Below are positions 17,553 to 25,695 of a stretch of DNA of 64,000 nt, in pieces (the first letter of the stretch is position 1; each line of letters opens with the position of its first letter). A program made the position numbers and the translations under genes. Where the stretch lies: contig CAVHRK010000120.1 in assembly GCA_963638365.1 (NCBI GenBank), positions 59,681-123,680 on the forward strand. Direction: 5' to 3'. The notes below the pieces were generated by a model. That model saw only the letters and a list, made by a program, of their open reading frames with translations, was not told the DNA's origin and made no database searches. Source of the DNA: Suilimivivens sp963638365 (GTDB lineage: Bacteria > Bacillota > Clostridia > Lachnospirales > Lachnospiraceae).

Positions 17553-18539
17553 ATGTACATTGCAAGCGATGCAAGATATGAAAAGATGAAATACAACCGC
17601 TGCGGAAAGAGCGGTCTGATGCTGCCGGCGGTATCACTTGGTTTATGGCACAACTTTGGAGACACCGGCGTTTATGCCAAGATGGAAGAAATGTGCTTCA
17701 CAGCGTTTGACCATGGAATCACGCACTTTGATCTGGCAAATAATTATGGGCCGAAAGCAGGAAGTGCCGAGAGTAACTTCGGAAAGATCTTAAAAGAGCA
17801 TTTTATGCCGTACCGTGATGAGATGATTATTTCTACAAAAGCTGGCTATGATATGTGGCCGGGACCTTACGGAGACTGGGGAAGCCGCAAATATCTGATT
17901 GCCAGCATTGATCAGTCTTTAAAACGGCTTGGTCTTGATTATGTGGATATTTTTTATCATCATCGCATGGATCCGAATACTCCGTTAGAAGAAACAATGG
18001 GAGCATTGGCTCAGATCGTGGCAAGCGGCAAGGCCTTGTATGTCGGCCTATCCAACTATGATGGACCGACCCTCGAAAAGGCATCCGCTATTTTGGACGA
18101 ACTGCATGTTCCGTTTGTGATTAATCAGAACTGCTATAATATTTTTGACCGGACGATTGAACAGAATGGATTGAAAGCAATGGCTGAGAAGCTGGGGAAA
18201 GGCGTGATCTGCTTCTCTCCTCTGGCACAGGGAATGCTTTCGAACCGTTACTTAAATGGCATTCCGACGGACAGCCGTGTGCGTACCGATGGACGATTCC
18301 TGCAGGAATCCCGACTGAATGAAGAAATATTAGGCAAGATCCGTGCTTTGAATGAAATTGCGGAAGGAAGAGGACAGACCCTTGCGGAGATGGCACTTTC
18401 CTGGCTCTTAAAGGAGGAAGTGATTACGTCAGTGCTGGCAGGCGCATCCAGGCCGTCCCAGATTCTGGATAACATTAAGGCGGTTGAGAACACCAGCTTT
18501 ACACAGGATGAAATCGACGCCATTGACCGGTGTTGCTGA
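17553..18539 (+). CDS. Aldo/keto reductase (YghZ/GPR-like)
   Basis: A 328-residue NADPH-dependent aldo/keto reductase. It begins MYIASDARYEKMKYNRCGKSGL and has FDLANNYGP (catalytic Asp and Tyr) and FYHHRMDP, as in L-glyceraldehyde-3-phosphate reductases of the YghZ type. The ATG at 17553 is chosen because AGGAG at 17541-17545 is well placed; a TTG at 17529 is in frame but lacks a ribosome site. Its stop overlaps the helicase start (TGATG), so the two are translationally coupled. It probably detoxifies reactive aldehydes; the true substrate is not known. Confidence 0.88.
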   Translation: MYIASDARYEKMKYNRCGKSGLMLPAVSLGLWHNFGDTGVYAKMEEMCFTAFDHGITHFDLANNYGPKAGSAESNFGKILKEHFMPYRDEMIISTKAGYDMWPGPYGDWGSRKYLIASIDQSLKRLGLDYVDIFYHHRMDPNTPLEETMGALAQIVASGKALYVGLSNYDGPTLEKASAILDELHVPFVINQNCYNIFDRTIEQNGLKAMAEKLGKGVICFSPLAQGMLSNRYLNGIPTDSRVRTDGRFLQESRLNEEILGKIRALNEIAEGRGQTLAEMALSWLLKEEVITSVLAGASRPSQILDNIKAVENTSFTQDEIDAIDRCC

Positions 18540-20818
18540 TGGATAGAGATACTTTTTTACAAATATATACGGGACATCTGAATGAGAAGCAGCTCACCGC
18601 GGTGCAGACAGTGAATGGACCGGTTCTGCTGCTGGCGGTTCCGGGAAGCGGCAAGACCACCGTTTTAGTCACAAGGCTTGGGTATATGCTTTATTGTGAG
18701 GGAATACGGCCGGAAAACATTCTGACACTGACGTATACCGTTGCAGCAACGAACGATATGACACGCCGGTTCCGGGAGATTTTTGGCGAGGAATACAGCA
18801 ATGCATTGGAATTCCGGACGATCAACGGGATTTGTGCCAAGGTGATTGCCAGATACGGGCAGATGATCGGAAAGAGTGCCTTTGAACTGCTGACCGATGA
18901 AAAGGTGATTGCGAGGATGCCCACGGAGATTCTGGTACAGAATCTGTCGGAATATCCGACCGAAAGCGATGTGAAGAATGCACGCACACTGATTACCTAT
19001 TGTAAGAACATGCTGCTTTCCGAAGAGGAAATCCGCGAACTGGGGAAAGAAGAGGGCATTCCGCTCTGGGAAATTTACCGTGCATACAATACTTATCTAA
19101 AGCAGAACAGTTTCATGGATTATGACGACCAGATGATTTATGCGTACCGGATGCTGAAAGGGAGCCCTACGCTTCTTAAATTTTATCAGGGAAAATACCG
19201 GTATATCTGCGTGGACGAGGCGCAGGATACGTCCAAAATCCAACATATGATTATCGGGCTTCTGGCAGGAGAGCAGGGAAATCTCTTTATGGTGGGAGAC
19301 GAGGATCAGAGTATTTACGGGTTTCGTGCGGCATATCCGGAGGCGCTTCTTAATTTTGCTAAGGAGCATCCCGGGGCAAAGGAGCTTGTGATGGATCAGA
19401 ACTATCGCTCCAATGCAAAAATTGTAGCGGCGGCTGACTGCTTTATCCAGCATAATAAGCTCCGGCATCGCAAGCACATGGTTCCGACGAAAGCGGAAGA
19501 GGCGGAGATTCATTATATTTCCTTAAGAAACCGGGCGGCCCAGTACAGCTATCTTTTGAAGGTGGCGCAGAATCATGAGGTCGAGACGGCGGTTTTGTAC
19601 CGGGACAATGAAAGTGCGCTTCCTCTTATTGACCAGCTCGAACGGCAGCAGGTTCCGTACCGGATCAAAAGCACCGATATGGCGTTTTTTACGCACCGGG
19701 TCGTGACGGATGTGACAAACATTATGCGGTTTGCCTTAAATCCGTATGATACGGAACTTTTCCTGCGGATTTATTTTAAATGCCAGACGTATTTGAAGAA
19801 GAATCAGGCGCAGCAGCTATGCCGGATCAGTGAGGAACGGCATATTCCGGTGCTGGAAGCGGCAGAGTATGCGGAAGGTCTGAATGGCATGGTGCTTGGA
19901 AAGTGCCGGGCTTTTGCGACACACTTGCGTAATATGCTGAAAGAGGCCCCATCCAAGGTGCTTTTCCGGATAGAGATTCCGTTGGGATACGGGGAATATC
20001 TGGAACGCAACAATATCGATGACAACAAGCTTTTTATTCTAAAGATGCTGTCTTATGAAGAGGTGTCGATTGGCAGCTTCTTAGGGAGGCTGGAATACCT
20101 GCAGAATATGCTGCGGGAAAAGCGCCCGGATTATGACAGCAATTTTATCCTGTCGACCATTCATTCCTCTAAGGGGCTTGAGTATGAGGAAGTTTATCTG
20201 ATGGATGTCTGCGATGGCGTCTTTCCGGACAAGGTGGTTTATTCGAAGAAGGCAACACCGCAGGAAAAGAAGGAATTTGAAGAGGAACGGCGGCTGTTTT
20301 ACGTTGGCATGACGAGAGCCAAAAGCGTGCTCCATATATTCAAGCTGTCCGAGGAATCTTCGTCCTTTATCCGGGAGATGACACCTGTGAAGGTGGAGGG
20401 TGTGAAGCTGGATCAGGGGAAGATGAAACTCAAGCTTAATAGCACGGAACTATATAGTGTGAAGAATCTCAATAGCATGGAGCTTGATAGTGTAAAGTCT
20501 GGAAGTGTGAAGCAGGACAGCTTGAAGTTTTCTGAGCGTGTGAAACGGCAGGATGAGAAGAGAGTGGAAGGAAAGATGATTGCATCTGCAGCCTCGCAGC
20601 CGGATCAGTCCTTGCGGAATACAGAGATCCGGCTTGTTATTGGAGAAAGGGTTGAACAGATGAAATACGGAATGGGAGTCATCAGCGATGCAGTTTATCA
20701 TGCAGATGGGATTACAGGAAAGTTTACGGTGCTCTTCGACTCCGGACTTGAAAAGAACTTCCTTTATCCGGTTGCTTTCCAGATGGGAATGCGGATTGTA
20801 ACGGAGGAAGAAACTTGA
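18539..20818 (+). CDS. UvrD/PcrA-like superfamily 1 DNA helicase
   Basis: A 759-residue SF1A helicase. Motifs in order: Q motif LNEKQLTAVQ, Walker A PGSGKTT, motif II CVDEAQDTS, motif III GDEDQSIYGFR, motif IV QNYRS, motif V STIHSSKGLEYEEV and motif VI YVGMTRAKSVL. It unwinds DNA in repair or replication restart. The C-terminus differs from PcrA: a low-complexity stretch of repeated SVK/SME motifs encoded near 20440-20530, then a small domain VIGERVEQMKYGMGVI. The ATG at 18539 overlaps the preceding stop; a GTG at 18530 is an alternative. The 51-bp repeat array follows the stop. Confidence 0.88.
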   Translation: MDRDTFLQIYTGHLNEKQLTAVQTVNGPVLLLAVPGSGKTTVLVTRLGYMLYCEGIRPENILTLTYTVAATNDMTRRFREIFGEEYSNALEFRTINGICAKVIARYGQMIGKSAFELLTDEKVIARMPTEILVQNLSEYPTESDVKNARTLITYCKNMLLSEEEIRELGKEEGIPLWEIYRAYNTYLKQNSFMDYDDQMIYAYRMLKGSPTLLKFYQGKYRYICVDEAQDTSKIQHMIIGLLAGEQGNLFMVGDEDQSIYGFRAAYPEALLNFAKEHPGAKELVMDQNYRSNAKIVAAADCFIQHNKLRHRKHMVPTKAEEAEIHYISLRNRAAQYSYLLKVAQNHEVETAVLYRDNESALPLIDQLERQQVPYRIKSTDMAFFTHRVVTDVTNIMRFALNPYDTELFLRIYFKCQTYLKKNQAQQLCRISEERHIPVLEAAEYAEGLNGMVLGKCRAFATHLRNMLKEAPSKVLFRIEIPLGYGEYLERNNIDDNKLFILKMLSYEEVSIGSFLGRLEYLQNMLREKRPDYDSNFILSTIHSSKGLEYEEVYLMDVCDGVFPDKVVYSKKATPQEKKEFEEERRLFYVGMTRAKSVLHIFKLSEESSSFIREMTPVKVEGVKLDQGKMKLKLNSTELYSVKNLNSMELDSVKSGSVKQDSLKFSERVKRQDEKRVEGKMIASAASQPDQSLRNTEIRLVIGERVEQMKYGMGVISDAVYHADGITGKFTVLFDSGLEKNFLYPVAFQMGMRIVTEEET

Positions 20819-20853
20819 TTTCATAGTTCTTGACGGTCGCTGCTAGGTGTATT

Positions 20854-21141
20854 GGGTATGGGAAGTTAAAAGTGATTCAAGTACCCAGTTAATTTGAGAA
20901 TAGAGGGTATAGCAGGAGAAATATAGATTTAATACCCAGTGAAAAGGGAATCAGAGGGTATGGAAGGAGAAACATAAATCTGATACCCAATGAGAATAAA
21001 ATCTCTGGGTATAGGCGAAGAAAAAGACCGCCAGTACCCGGAGCAAGAGAAACGGCTGGGTATGGTGAGTAAAAAAGACCGCCAGTACCCAGAGCAAGAG
21101 AAATGATTGGGTATGGTAAATAAAGAAGAATGAAAATACCC
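20854..21141. repeat. 51-bp tandem repeat array with inverted TACCC/GGGTA pairs
   Basis: TACCC begins at 20882, 20933, 20984, 21035, 21086 and 21137, and GGGTAT begins at 20854, 20905, 20956, 21007, 21058 and 21109, both at an exact 51-base period. Each TACCC is followed 18 bases later by GGGTA, so every unit can fold into a small hairpin. The sequence between is purine-rich and only partly conserved, so the units are old or under selection for the paired elements alone. The array fills most of the 433-base gap between the helicase and the next gene. No convincing gene runs through it. Confidence 0.9.
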
Positions 21142-21251
21142 AACAGCAGGGAATGGGAGCGCAGAGTGATCCTGAATAAACAAAGATTCAGTCAGCAATA
21201 TCATAAGGAACAAGAAAAGGAACAGGAAGAAACTGGAAAAGAGGGACAGGT

Positions 21252-21554
21252 ATGAAAGAAAAGTCTGAAAGCAGCAGGATTTTATATCGGATGCTGATGG
21301 AGAAGGGATATTCCGAGGAGTTCAGCAATTTGATTTCACAGAATCTGAATACAGATTTCACTGCGGGAAGAATGATCGGCTACCTGTCGCATTATACCAG
21401 TCTGCCGGAGGCGGAGATTGTGGACGAGATGCTGTCGATCTTAAGTGACCGGAACCGGATCATGCAGAAGAAAGAGATGGAAGCAACCAATGCCAGGTGG
21501 AATGAAATGACCTGGAACAGTCCATTGTTTGATGAGGAAGGCAACAGATCTTAG
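21252..21554 (+). CDS. Uncharacterised 100-residue protein
   Basis: A small soluble protein behind GAGGGACAGG. The first half (ILYRMLMEKGYSEEFSNLISQNLNTDFTAGRMIGYL) looks helical and resembles short Lachnospiraceae proteins of unknown role. The second half is charged. No catalytic motif, signal peptide or membrane segment is seen. It lies between the 51-bp array and the Nudix gene in the same direction, with 43 bases to the latter, so it may be co-transcribed with it. Confidence 0.65.
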   Translation: MKEKSESSRILYRMLMEKGYSEEFSNLISQNLNTDFTAGRMIGYLSHYTSLPEAEIVDEMLSILSDRNRIMQKKEMEATNARWNEMTWNSPLFDEEGNRS

Positions 21555-21597
21555 AGCAGATGTGATTGGCATACAAAATGATATAAAATAGGAGCTA

Positions 21598-22335
21598 ATG
21601 ATGTGGAGAATGAAACAGATTTTTGATGGAGAATACGGATGTGAAGAACGGCCGGATGGAGAAAAAGCCAAATGTGTTGTAACGCTTGAAAATGAACTGG
21701 GAGAAAAACGGGAACTGCGCGTTTACGATGACTGGCTTAAAGAAAACCATCTGGAAGAGGGATCGGAATGGACCGCAGAACTGTTTGATATTTGTAATGA
21801 AGAAGGACAGCCAATCGGAGGAACCGTAGAACGAAGTCATGCCCATGCTGAAGGTATTTGTCATAGAACCGCCCATGTATGGGTTGTCCGCATGGTAGAT
21901 GGAAAATATCAGGTCCTGTTACAGAAGCGGACAGAAAACAAGGAATCCTTTCCGGGATGCTTTGATACGTCATCCGCTGGACATATTCAGGCAGGGGATG
22001 AACCGCTTGAATCAGCGATACGGGAATTGGAAGAGGAGCTTGGTATCCATGCATCTCCGGAACAGTTGGGCTATGCAGGAAAGTTTCATATTCATTATGA
22101 AATGGAATTTCATGGACATCCTTTCAAGGATAATGAAACCTCGTTCGTGTTTTGTTATCAGGAGCCGGTAGATATGGAGAAGCTTACTTTGCAAAAGGAA
22201 GAAGTAGAGGCTGTAGAATGGTTTGACTTAGAGGAGGTTCACGAAGCCTGCCTTACCCGGAACCCTGAGTTCTGCGTGCCGATCGAGGGACTTAGGACGT
22301 TGATGAAGTATCTGAACCTGCCAGTATCCTGTTAA
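21598..22335 (+). CDS. Nudix hydrolase with N-terminal DUF3006-like domain
   Basis: A 245-residue protein. The Nudix box is at about residues 136-158 (GHIQAGDEPLESAIRELEEELG) and fits GX5EX7REUXEEXGU, with upstream sequence like the IDI/YfcD-type Nudix enzymes (QKRTENKESFPGCFDTSSAGH). Residues 5-60 resemble the short DUF3006 fold (IFDGEYGCEERPDG then LRVYDDWL, LEEGSEW). The substrate is unknown. Starts at 21598 or 21601 are both possible behind AGGAG at 21590-21594; the second has better spacing. The 3' end overlaps the convergent membrane-protein gene by 44 bases. Confidence 0.85.
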   Translation: MMWRMKQIFDGEYGCEERPDGEKAKCVVTLENELGEKRELRVYDDWLKENHLEEGSEWTAELFDICNEEGQPIGGTVERSHAHAEGICHRTAHVWVVRMVDGKYQVLLQKRTENKESFPGCFDTSSAGHIQAGDEPLESAIRELEEELGIHASPEQLGYAGKFHIHYEMEFHGHPFKDNETSFVFCYQEPVDMEKLTLQKEEVEAVEWFDLEEVHEACLTRNPEFCVPIEGLRTLMKYLNLPVSC

Positions 22336-22966
22336 GCGGTGCAGTCAGCCATCTGGTAAAAAACTTAACGACTATACCGGTACAGAGCGCAGAAATGATG
22401 GTTCCCTCTCTGGTTCCCACGATTTTGAACTGGAAGAATACCAGGGACAGAAGCACGGAAATTACCACACAGGCAACATCGAAAATGATTTTCATATTGG
22501 AAAAGCTTATATGGGTAGTGTCGGAGACGGCTTTTACAAAGGCTTCCCCGGAATTGAGGATGACATTGGCAATGACCGAAAGCGAGACTCCGAAGCCAAG
22601 AATCGTAACGCCGATCAGGATCATAAGCAGCCGGCTGGGATAATGATTTACAGGAATAAAGGAAACCATCCATATGCCGAAATCCGTGAACCATCCGAAA
22701 AGGAAGGAAAGCGGAATCTGCAGAAGCTGGATCCATTGAAAGTTCTTACGTAGAATCAAAATCTGACCGAGGATCAGGAGGCAGTTCCAGATGATAAGCA
22801 GGGTGCCGAGGGACAAGGCCGTATATTTGCAACTGATGACATTTGCAATGGAGGAGGTCGGTGATACCCCCAGCTCTCCGTGTTTGGTAAAAGCAACTCC
22901 CAACGCGGAAAAGAAAAGGCTGATAATAAATAACGTATATCGTTTGATCAGTTCTGATTTTGTCAT
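22292..22966 (-). CDS. YczE/DUF6198-type integral membrane protein
   Basis: A 224-residue protein with about five membrane segments. The N-terminal RYTLFIISLFFSALGVAFTKHGELGVSPTSSIANVIS is typical of YczE-like proteins of unknown transport or regulatory role. The start at 22966 follows AGAGGAATTC; an in-frame ATG 23 codons upstream lacks a ribosome site. It stands alone and converges on the Nudix gene, overlapping it by 44 bases. No substrate can be inferred. Confidence 0.75.
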   Translation of the reverse strand: MTKSELIKRYTLFIISLFFSALGVAFTKHGELGVSPTSSIANVISCKYTALSLGTLLIIWNCLLILGQILILRKNFQWIQLLQIPLSFLFGWFTDFGIWMVSFIPVNHYPSRLLMILIGVTILGFGVSLSVIANVILNSGEAFVKAVSDTTHISFSNMKIIFDVACVVISVLLSLVFFQFKIVGTREGTIISALCTGIVVKFFTRWLTAPLNRILAGSDTSSTS

Positions 22967-23148
22967 AAGAATTCCTCTGTTAAATAAATATTGTGAGAAC
23001 ATTTCTACTATGCGGCGAAACAGGGGAATTGTCAAGCACGGTCAAAGAAGATAAGTATTTAGAAGAATGACAAATTGTTTAGTGAAAATAGACTTATAGT
23101 AAAGCACAAATGAAAAATGAGAGAGTATTATAAAGGAGTTATCTTACC

Positions 23149-23898
23149 ATGTCTGATAATACGAAGAATAATTCTAATGTCAATTCAAACAGTAAATCGG
23201 ATCATGTACCGAATCATGCATCGAATTCTACATCCAATCGTACATCCGATCATTCATCCAACCACAATCAACGGAATTTACTGCTGTTAGCGGTAATTGT
23301 ACTTTTGCTGCTGTTCCGTGTGTTCGGGAACTTTTCGGAAGAAGAAAGCAGCATCACATCGGATGAGACCTATGTGCAGGAGACCTATACTGAGGATGCT
23401 GGGACGGCAGAAGCATCAGAAGAAACGGCAAAAGAATCCCAAAAAGAATCAGTGGGTGAAGCGGTCGGCGAGCCAGTTAAAGAACATATTGAAGAGGAAG
23501 AACGGGAACAGGATGATGATACGGCAGATCTTGTGGAAGCCTACAATGAGTACATGCAGCAATTGCAGGGTACGCAGAGTGCACAGGGCACACAAGATAC
23601 ACGGGATACACAGGATGCACAGGGGACATCAACCGTACGGTTCCGAAACACCAGACTCCGGCAGGAACATTATGAAAAGCATGGCATCGAAATGGGTTTT
23701 ACCTCTCCGGAGGCTTATGAACAGGCGGCAGCAGCGGTGGTGCAGAATAAGGACGTGCTTCATAAGTTAGAGGAAGAGGACGGCGACGATGTTTATTATC
23801 TTGAGAGTACGAATGAATTCGTGATTGTATCAACGGATGGTTACATCCGGACCTACTTTTATCCTTCCAACGGAAAAGATTATTTCGACAGGCAGTAG
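23149..23898 (+). CDS. Membrane-anchored protein with C-terminal toxin-like nuclease (BECR-type) domain
   Basis: A 249-residue protein in three parts. Residues 1-40 are a hydrophilic tract of Ser/Asn/His repeats (SNRTSDHSSNH). Residues 43-60 form one membrane segment (LLLLAVIVLLLLFRVFG). After an acidic linker, which includes a 9-base repeat tract encoding QGTQ-like units, residues about 163-249 contain HYEKHGIEMGF, SPEAYEQAAA and YIRTYFYP...YFDRQ. This H-KH-E, A-x, R-T pattern resembles nuclease domains at the ends of polymorphic toxins (barnase-EndoU-ColicinE5/D-RelE fold). The resemblance is by eye. No immunity-gene neighbour is evident, so it may be a regulatory or self-directed relative. 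Confidence 0.6.
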   Translation: MSDNTKNNSNVNSNSKSDHVPNHASNSTSNRTSDHSSNHNQRNLLLLAVIVLLLLFRVFGNFSEEESSITSDETYVQETYTEDAGTAEASEETAKESQKESVGEAVGEPVKEHIEEEEREQDDDTADLVEAYNEYMQQLQGTQSAQGTQDTRDTQDAQGTSTVRFRNTRLRQEHYEKHGIEMGFTSPEAYEQAAAAVVQNKDVLHKLEEEDGDDVYYLESTNEFVIVSTDGYIRTYFYPSNGKDYFDRQ

Positions 23899-23901
23899 TG
23901 C

Positions 23902-23930
23902 GGCAGGCATTACTGCCTGCCATTTCATTT
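23902..23930. terminator. Bidirectional terminator
   Basis: GGCAGGCA at 23902-23909 and TGCCTGCC at 23914-23921 form a perfect 8-bp stem with a 4-base loop, followed by ATTTCATTT. It lies between the toxin-like gene and the convergent YwlG-type gene. Confidence 0.75.
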
Positions 23931-24483
23931 ACAACAACTCTGCATCATAATGTGCGCGTTCGCCACCGATAAATTTGGGGCGGACTCTGGCAGCAGTGAT
24001 ATGGGCCTGGCCGATTTCGTGATTGGTAAGGCGGACCGGAACGGCAACCTTTTTCAGGTGCATGCCGATGAAGGTATCGCCGATATCAATTCCGGCATCG
24101 GCCTTGATTTCTTCCAAAGCGACTGGATGCTCAAAGGTCTGGTAGGCGGTGGTTGCAAAGGAACCGCCGGCTTTGGGCTGGGGAACGACATTGACAAATT
24201 CCGCATCAGGAACGGCGGCCTGTTCAATGATGATGGCACGGTTCAGATGCTCACAGCACTGGGCGGCAAGATAAATGCCGCGTGCCTTTGTCGTTTCATA
24301 AATTCCGGAAAAAATAGCTTTGGCTACATCGAGGTTCGAATTGCTGCCGATCTTATCTCCGCATACTTCGGAGGAAGAGCAGCCGACTACAAGAATCTGA
24401 CCTTCATGGAGCTTTGCTTTTTCACATAATTCGGCGGTAACATCAGCCGCCTGTTTCTTAATTTCTTCGTACAAACTGATCAC
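23929..24483 (-). CDS. YwlG/TIGR01440 family protein (DUF436)
   Basis: A 184-residue cytoplasmic protein that matches the conserved DUF436 family along its length. Signature regions are GQILVVGCSSSEVCG and QCCEHLNRA, with several conserved cysteines and NVVPQPKAGGSFA. The biochemical function is unknown. It is divergent from the MocR-type regulator gene, sharing an 87-base promoter region. The start at 24483 follows AAAGGAAAAGAG on the minus strand. Confidence 0.88.
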   Translation of the reverse strand: MISLYEEIKKQAADVTAELCEKAKLHEGQILVVGCSSSEVCGDKIGSNSNLDVAKAIFSGIYETTKARGIYLAAQCCEHLNRAIIIEQAAVPDAEFVNVVPQPKAGGSFATTAYQTFEHPVALEEIKADAGIDIGDTFIGMHLKKVAVPVRLTNHEIGQAHITAARVRPKFIGGERAHYDAELL

Positions 24484-24570
24484 TCTTTTCCTTTACAAAT
24501 GATTGAATCAAGAATACAATTGAATTGGTAATACTGAAATAACCAGAGAAGGAGTATCTGATAAGACCAG

Positions 24571-25695
24571 ATGAACTATGCCATTACAAAGGACAGTGGA
24601 GTGCCTGCCTATATTCAATTATATAATTATCTGGTGCAGGACATTGTAGCAGGGATATATCCGTTGGATTCGCGGCTTCCGTCCAAGCGGATCATTGCGG
24701 AGGAAACCGGGGTGAGCCTCATTACTGTAGAACACACCATGAATCTGCTAAGTGACGAAGGGTATATTGAAACGAGACAGCGGAGCGGTTATTTTGTGAT
24801 TTACCGGGAAGCGGATTTTCAGGTAATCCCGGAGATCCGGCATGAGGAACTTCCGGTGGCGCACCCGCAGACTCATCAGACAGGAGAATTTCCGTTCAGT
24901 GTGCTTGCCCGGACGATGAGAAAAGTACTGCTTGATTACGAGGAGCAGATTCTGGTGAAGTCCCCCAATCATGGCTGCGAAGAACTGCGTGCTGAGATTT
25001 GTTCCTATCTTGGAAGAAGCAGAGGAATCCAGATTCATCCACGGCAGGTCATTATCGGTTCCGGTGCAGAATATCTGTATGGACTGGTGGCACAGTTTTT
25101 CGGTGCGGGATGCATCTTTGGAATCGAGAATCCCTCTTATGAAAAAATTCGCAAGGTTTATGAATCCATGGGTATTGTGTGTGACCCGCTGACGCTTTCT
25201 GCAGAAGGAATTTTGTCCTCCGAACTTACCAGGACGAAAGCATCCGTACTGCATGTGACACCGTTTAACAGTTATCCGAGCGGGATTACCATTGGAATCT
25301 CGCAGAAGCGGGAGTATCTTTACTGGGCGAAACAGCGCAATGCCGTAATTGTGGAAGATAACTATGATTCGGAGCTGACGGTTTCGAGTAAGCCGGAGAG
25401 TCCGTTGTTTTCGATTGCAGACGGCGTCAATGTGATTTATATGAATACGTTTTCCAAGACCATAGCGCCCTCGGTGCGTATCGGCTATATGATTCTGCCG
25501 GAGACTCTGGTGGATGCATTTGAGCATAAGCTGGGCTTTTATTCCTGTCCGGTGCCGTTGTTTGAGCAGTATGTGCTGTCCGAGCTTTTGCGGAGCGGAG
25601 ACTATGAACGCCATATTAACCGCGTCCGCCGCAAGCGCAGGCGGGAGTTGAGTAGTAATTTAAGTAGTGGATACAGACAGGAGAGCAGATCGTGA
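24571..25695 (+). CDS. GntR/MocR-type regulator with shortened aminotransferase domain
   Basis: Residues 1-75 are a GntR winged helix (VPAYIQLYNYLVQDIVAG then LPSKRIIAEETGVS). Residues about 105-350 are a fold-type-I aminotransferase, with the PLP lysine in NTFSKTIAPSVRIGY. Family members are normally about 450-480 residues; this one stops at 374, losing about 90 residues after ERHINRVRRKRRRELS, with a low-complexity tail. The stop overlaps the next Nudix gene (GTGA). A deletion joining it to the Nudix gene is likely. PLP binding may survive, but the small domain that closes the active site is incomplete, so regulation may be altered. Confidence 0.8.
   Translation: MNYAITKDSGVPAYIQLYNYLVQDIVAGIYPLDSRLPSKRIIAEETGVSLITVEHTMNLLSDEGYIETRQRSGYFVIYREADFQVIPEIRHEELPVAHPQTHQTGEFPFSVLARTMRKVLLDYEEQILVKSPNHGCEELRAEICSYLGRSRGIQIHPRQVIIGSGAEYLYGLVAQFFGAGCIFGIENPSYEKIRKVYESMGIVCDPLTLSAEGILSSELTRTKASVLHVTPFNSYPSGITIGISQKREYLYWAKQRNAVIVEDNYDSELTVSSKPESPLFSIADGVNVIYMNTFSKTIAPSVRIGYMILPETLVDAFEHKLGFYSCPVPLFEQYVLSELLRSGDYERHINRVRRKRRRELSSNLSSGYRQESRS

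Noticed and set aside
20854..21141. CRISPR array
   Set aside because: The conserved parts are only 5-6 bases and the period is divergent otherwise; no cas genes are near. It is a tandem repeat, not a CRISPR.
20889..21213. Minus-strand open frames with 17-residue PYP-type repeats across the 51-bp array
   Set aside because: They exist because 51 is a multiple of three; the starts lack ribosome sites, one begins at TTG, and the predicted peptides are unusual hydrophobic repeats. The paired TACCC/GGGTA elements explain the conservation better.
23297..23770. Alternative plus-strand frame inside the toxin-like gene
   Set aside because: A basic, low-complexity reading without ribosome site; the 23149 frame has a membrane helix and a conserved domain.
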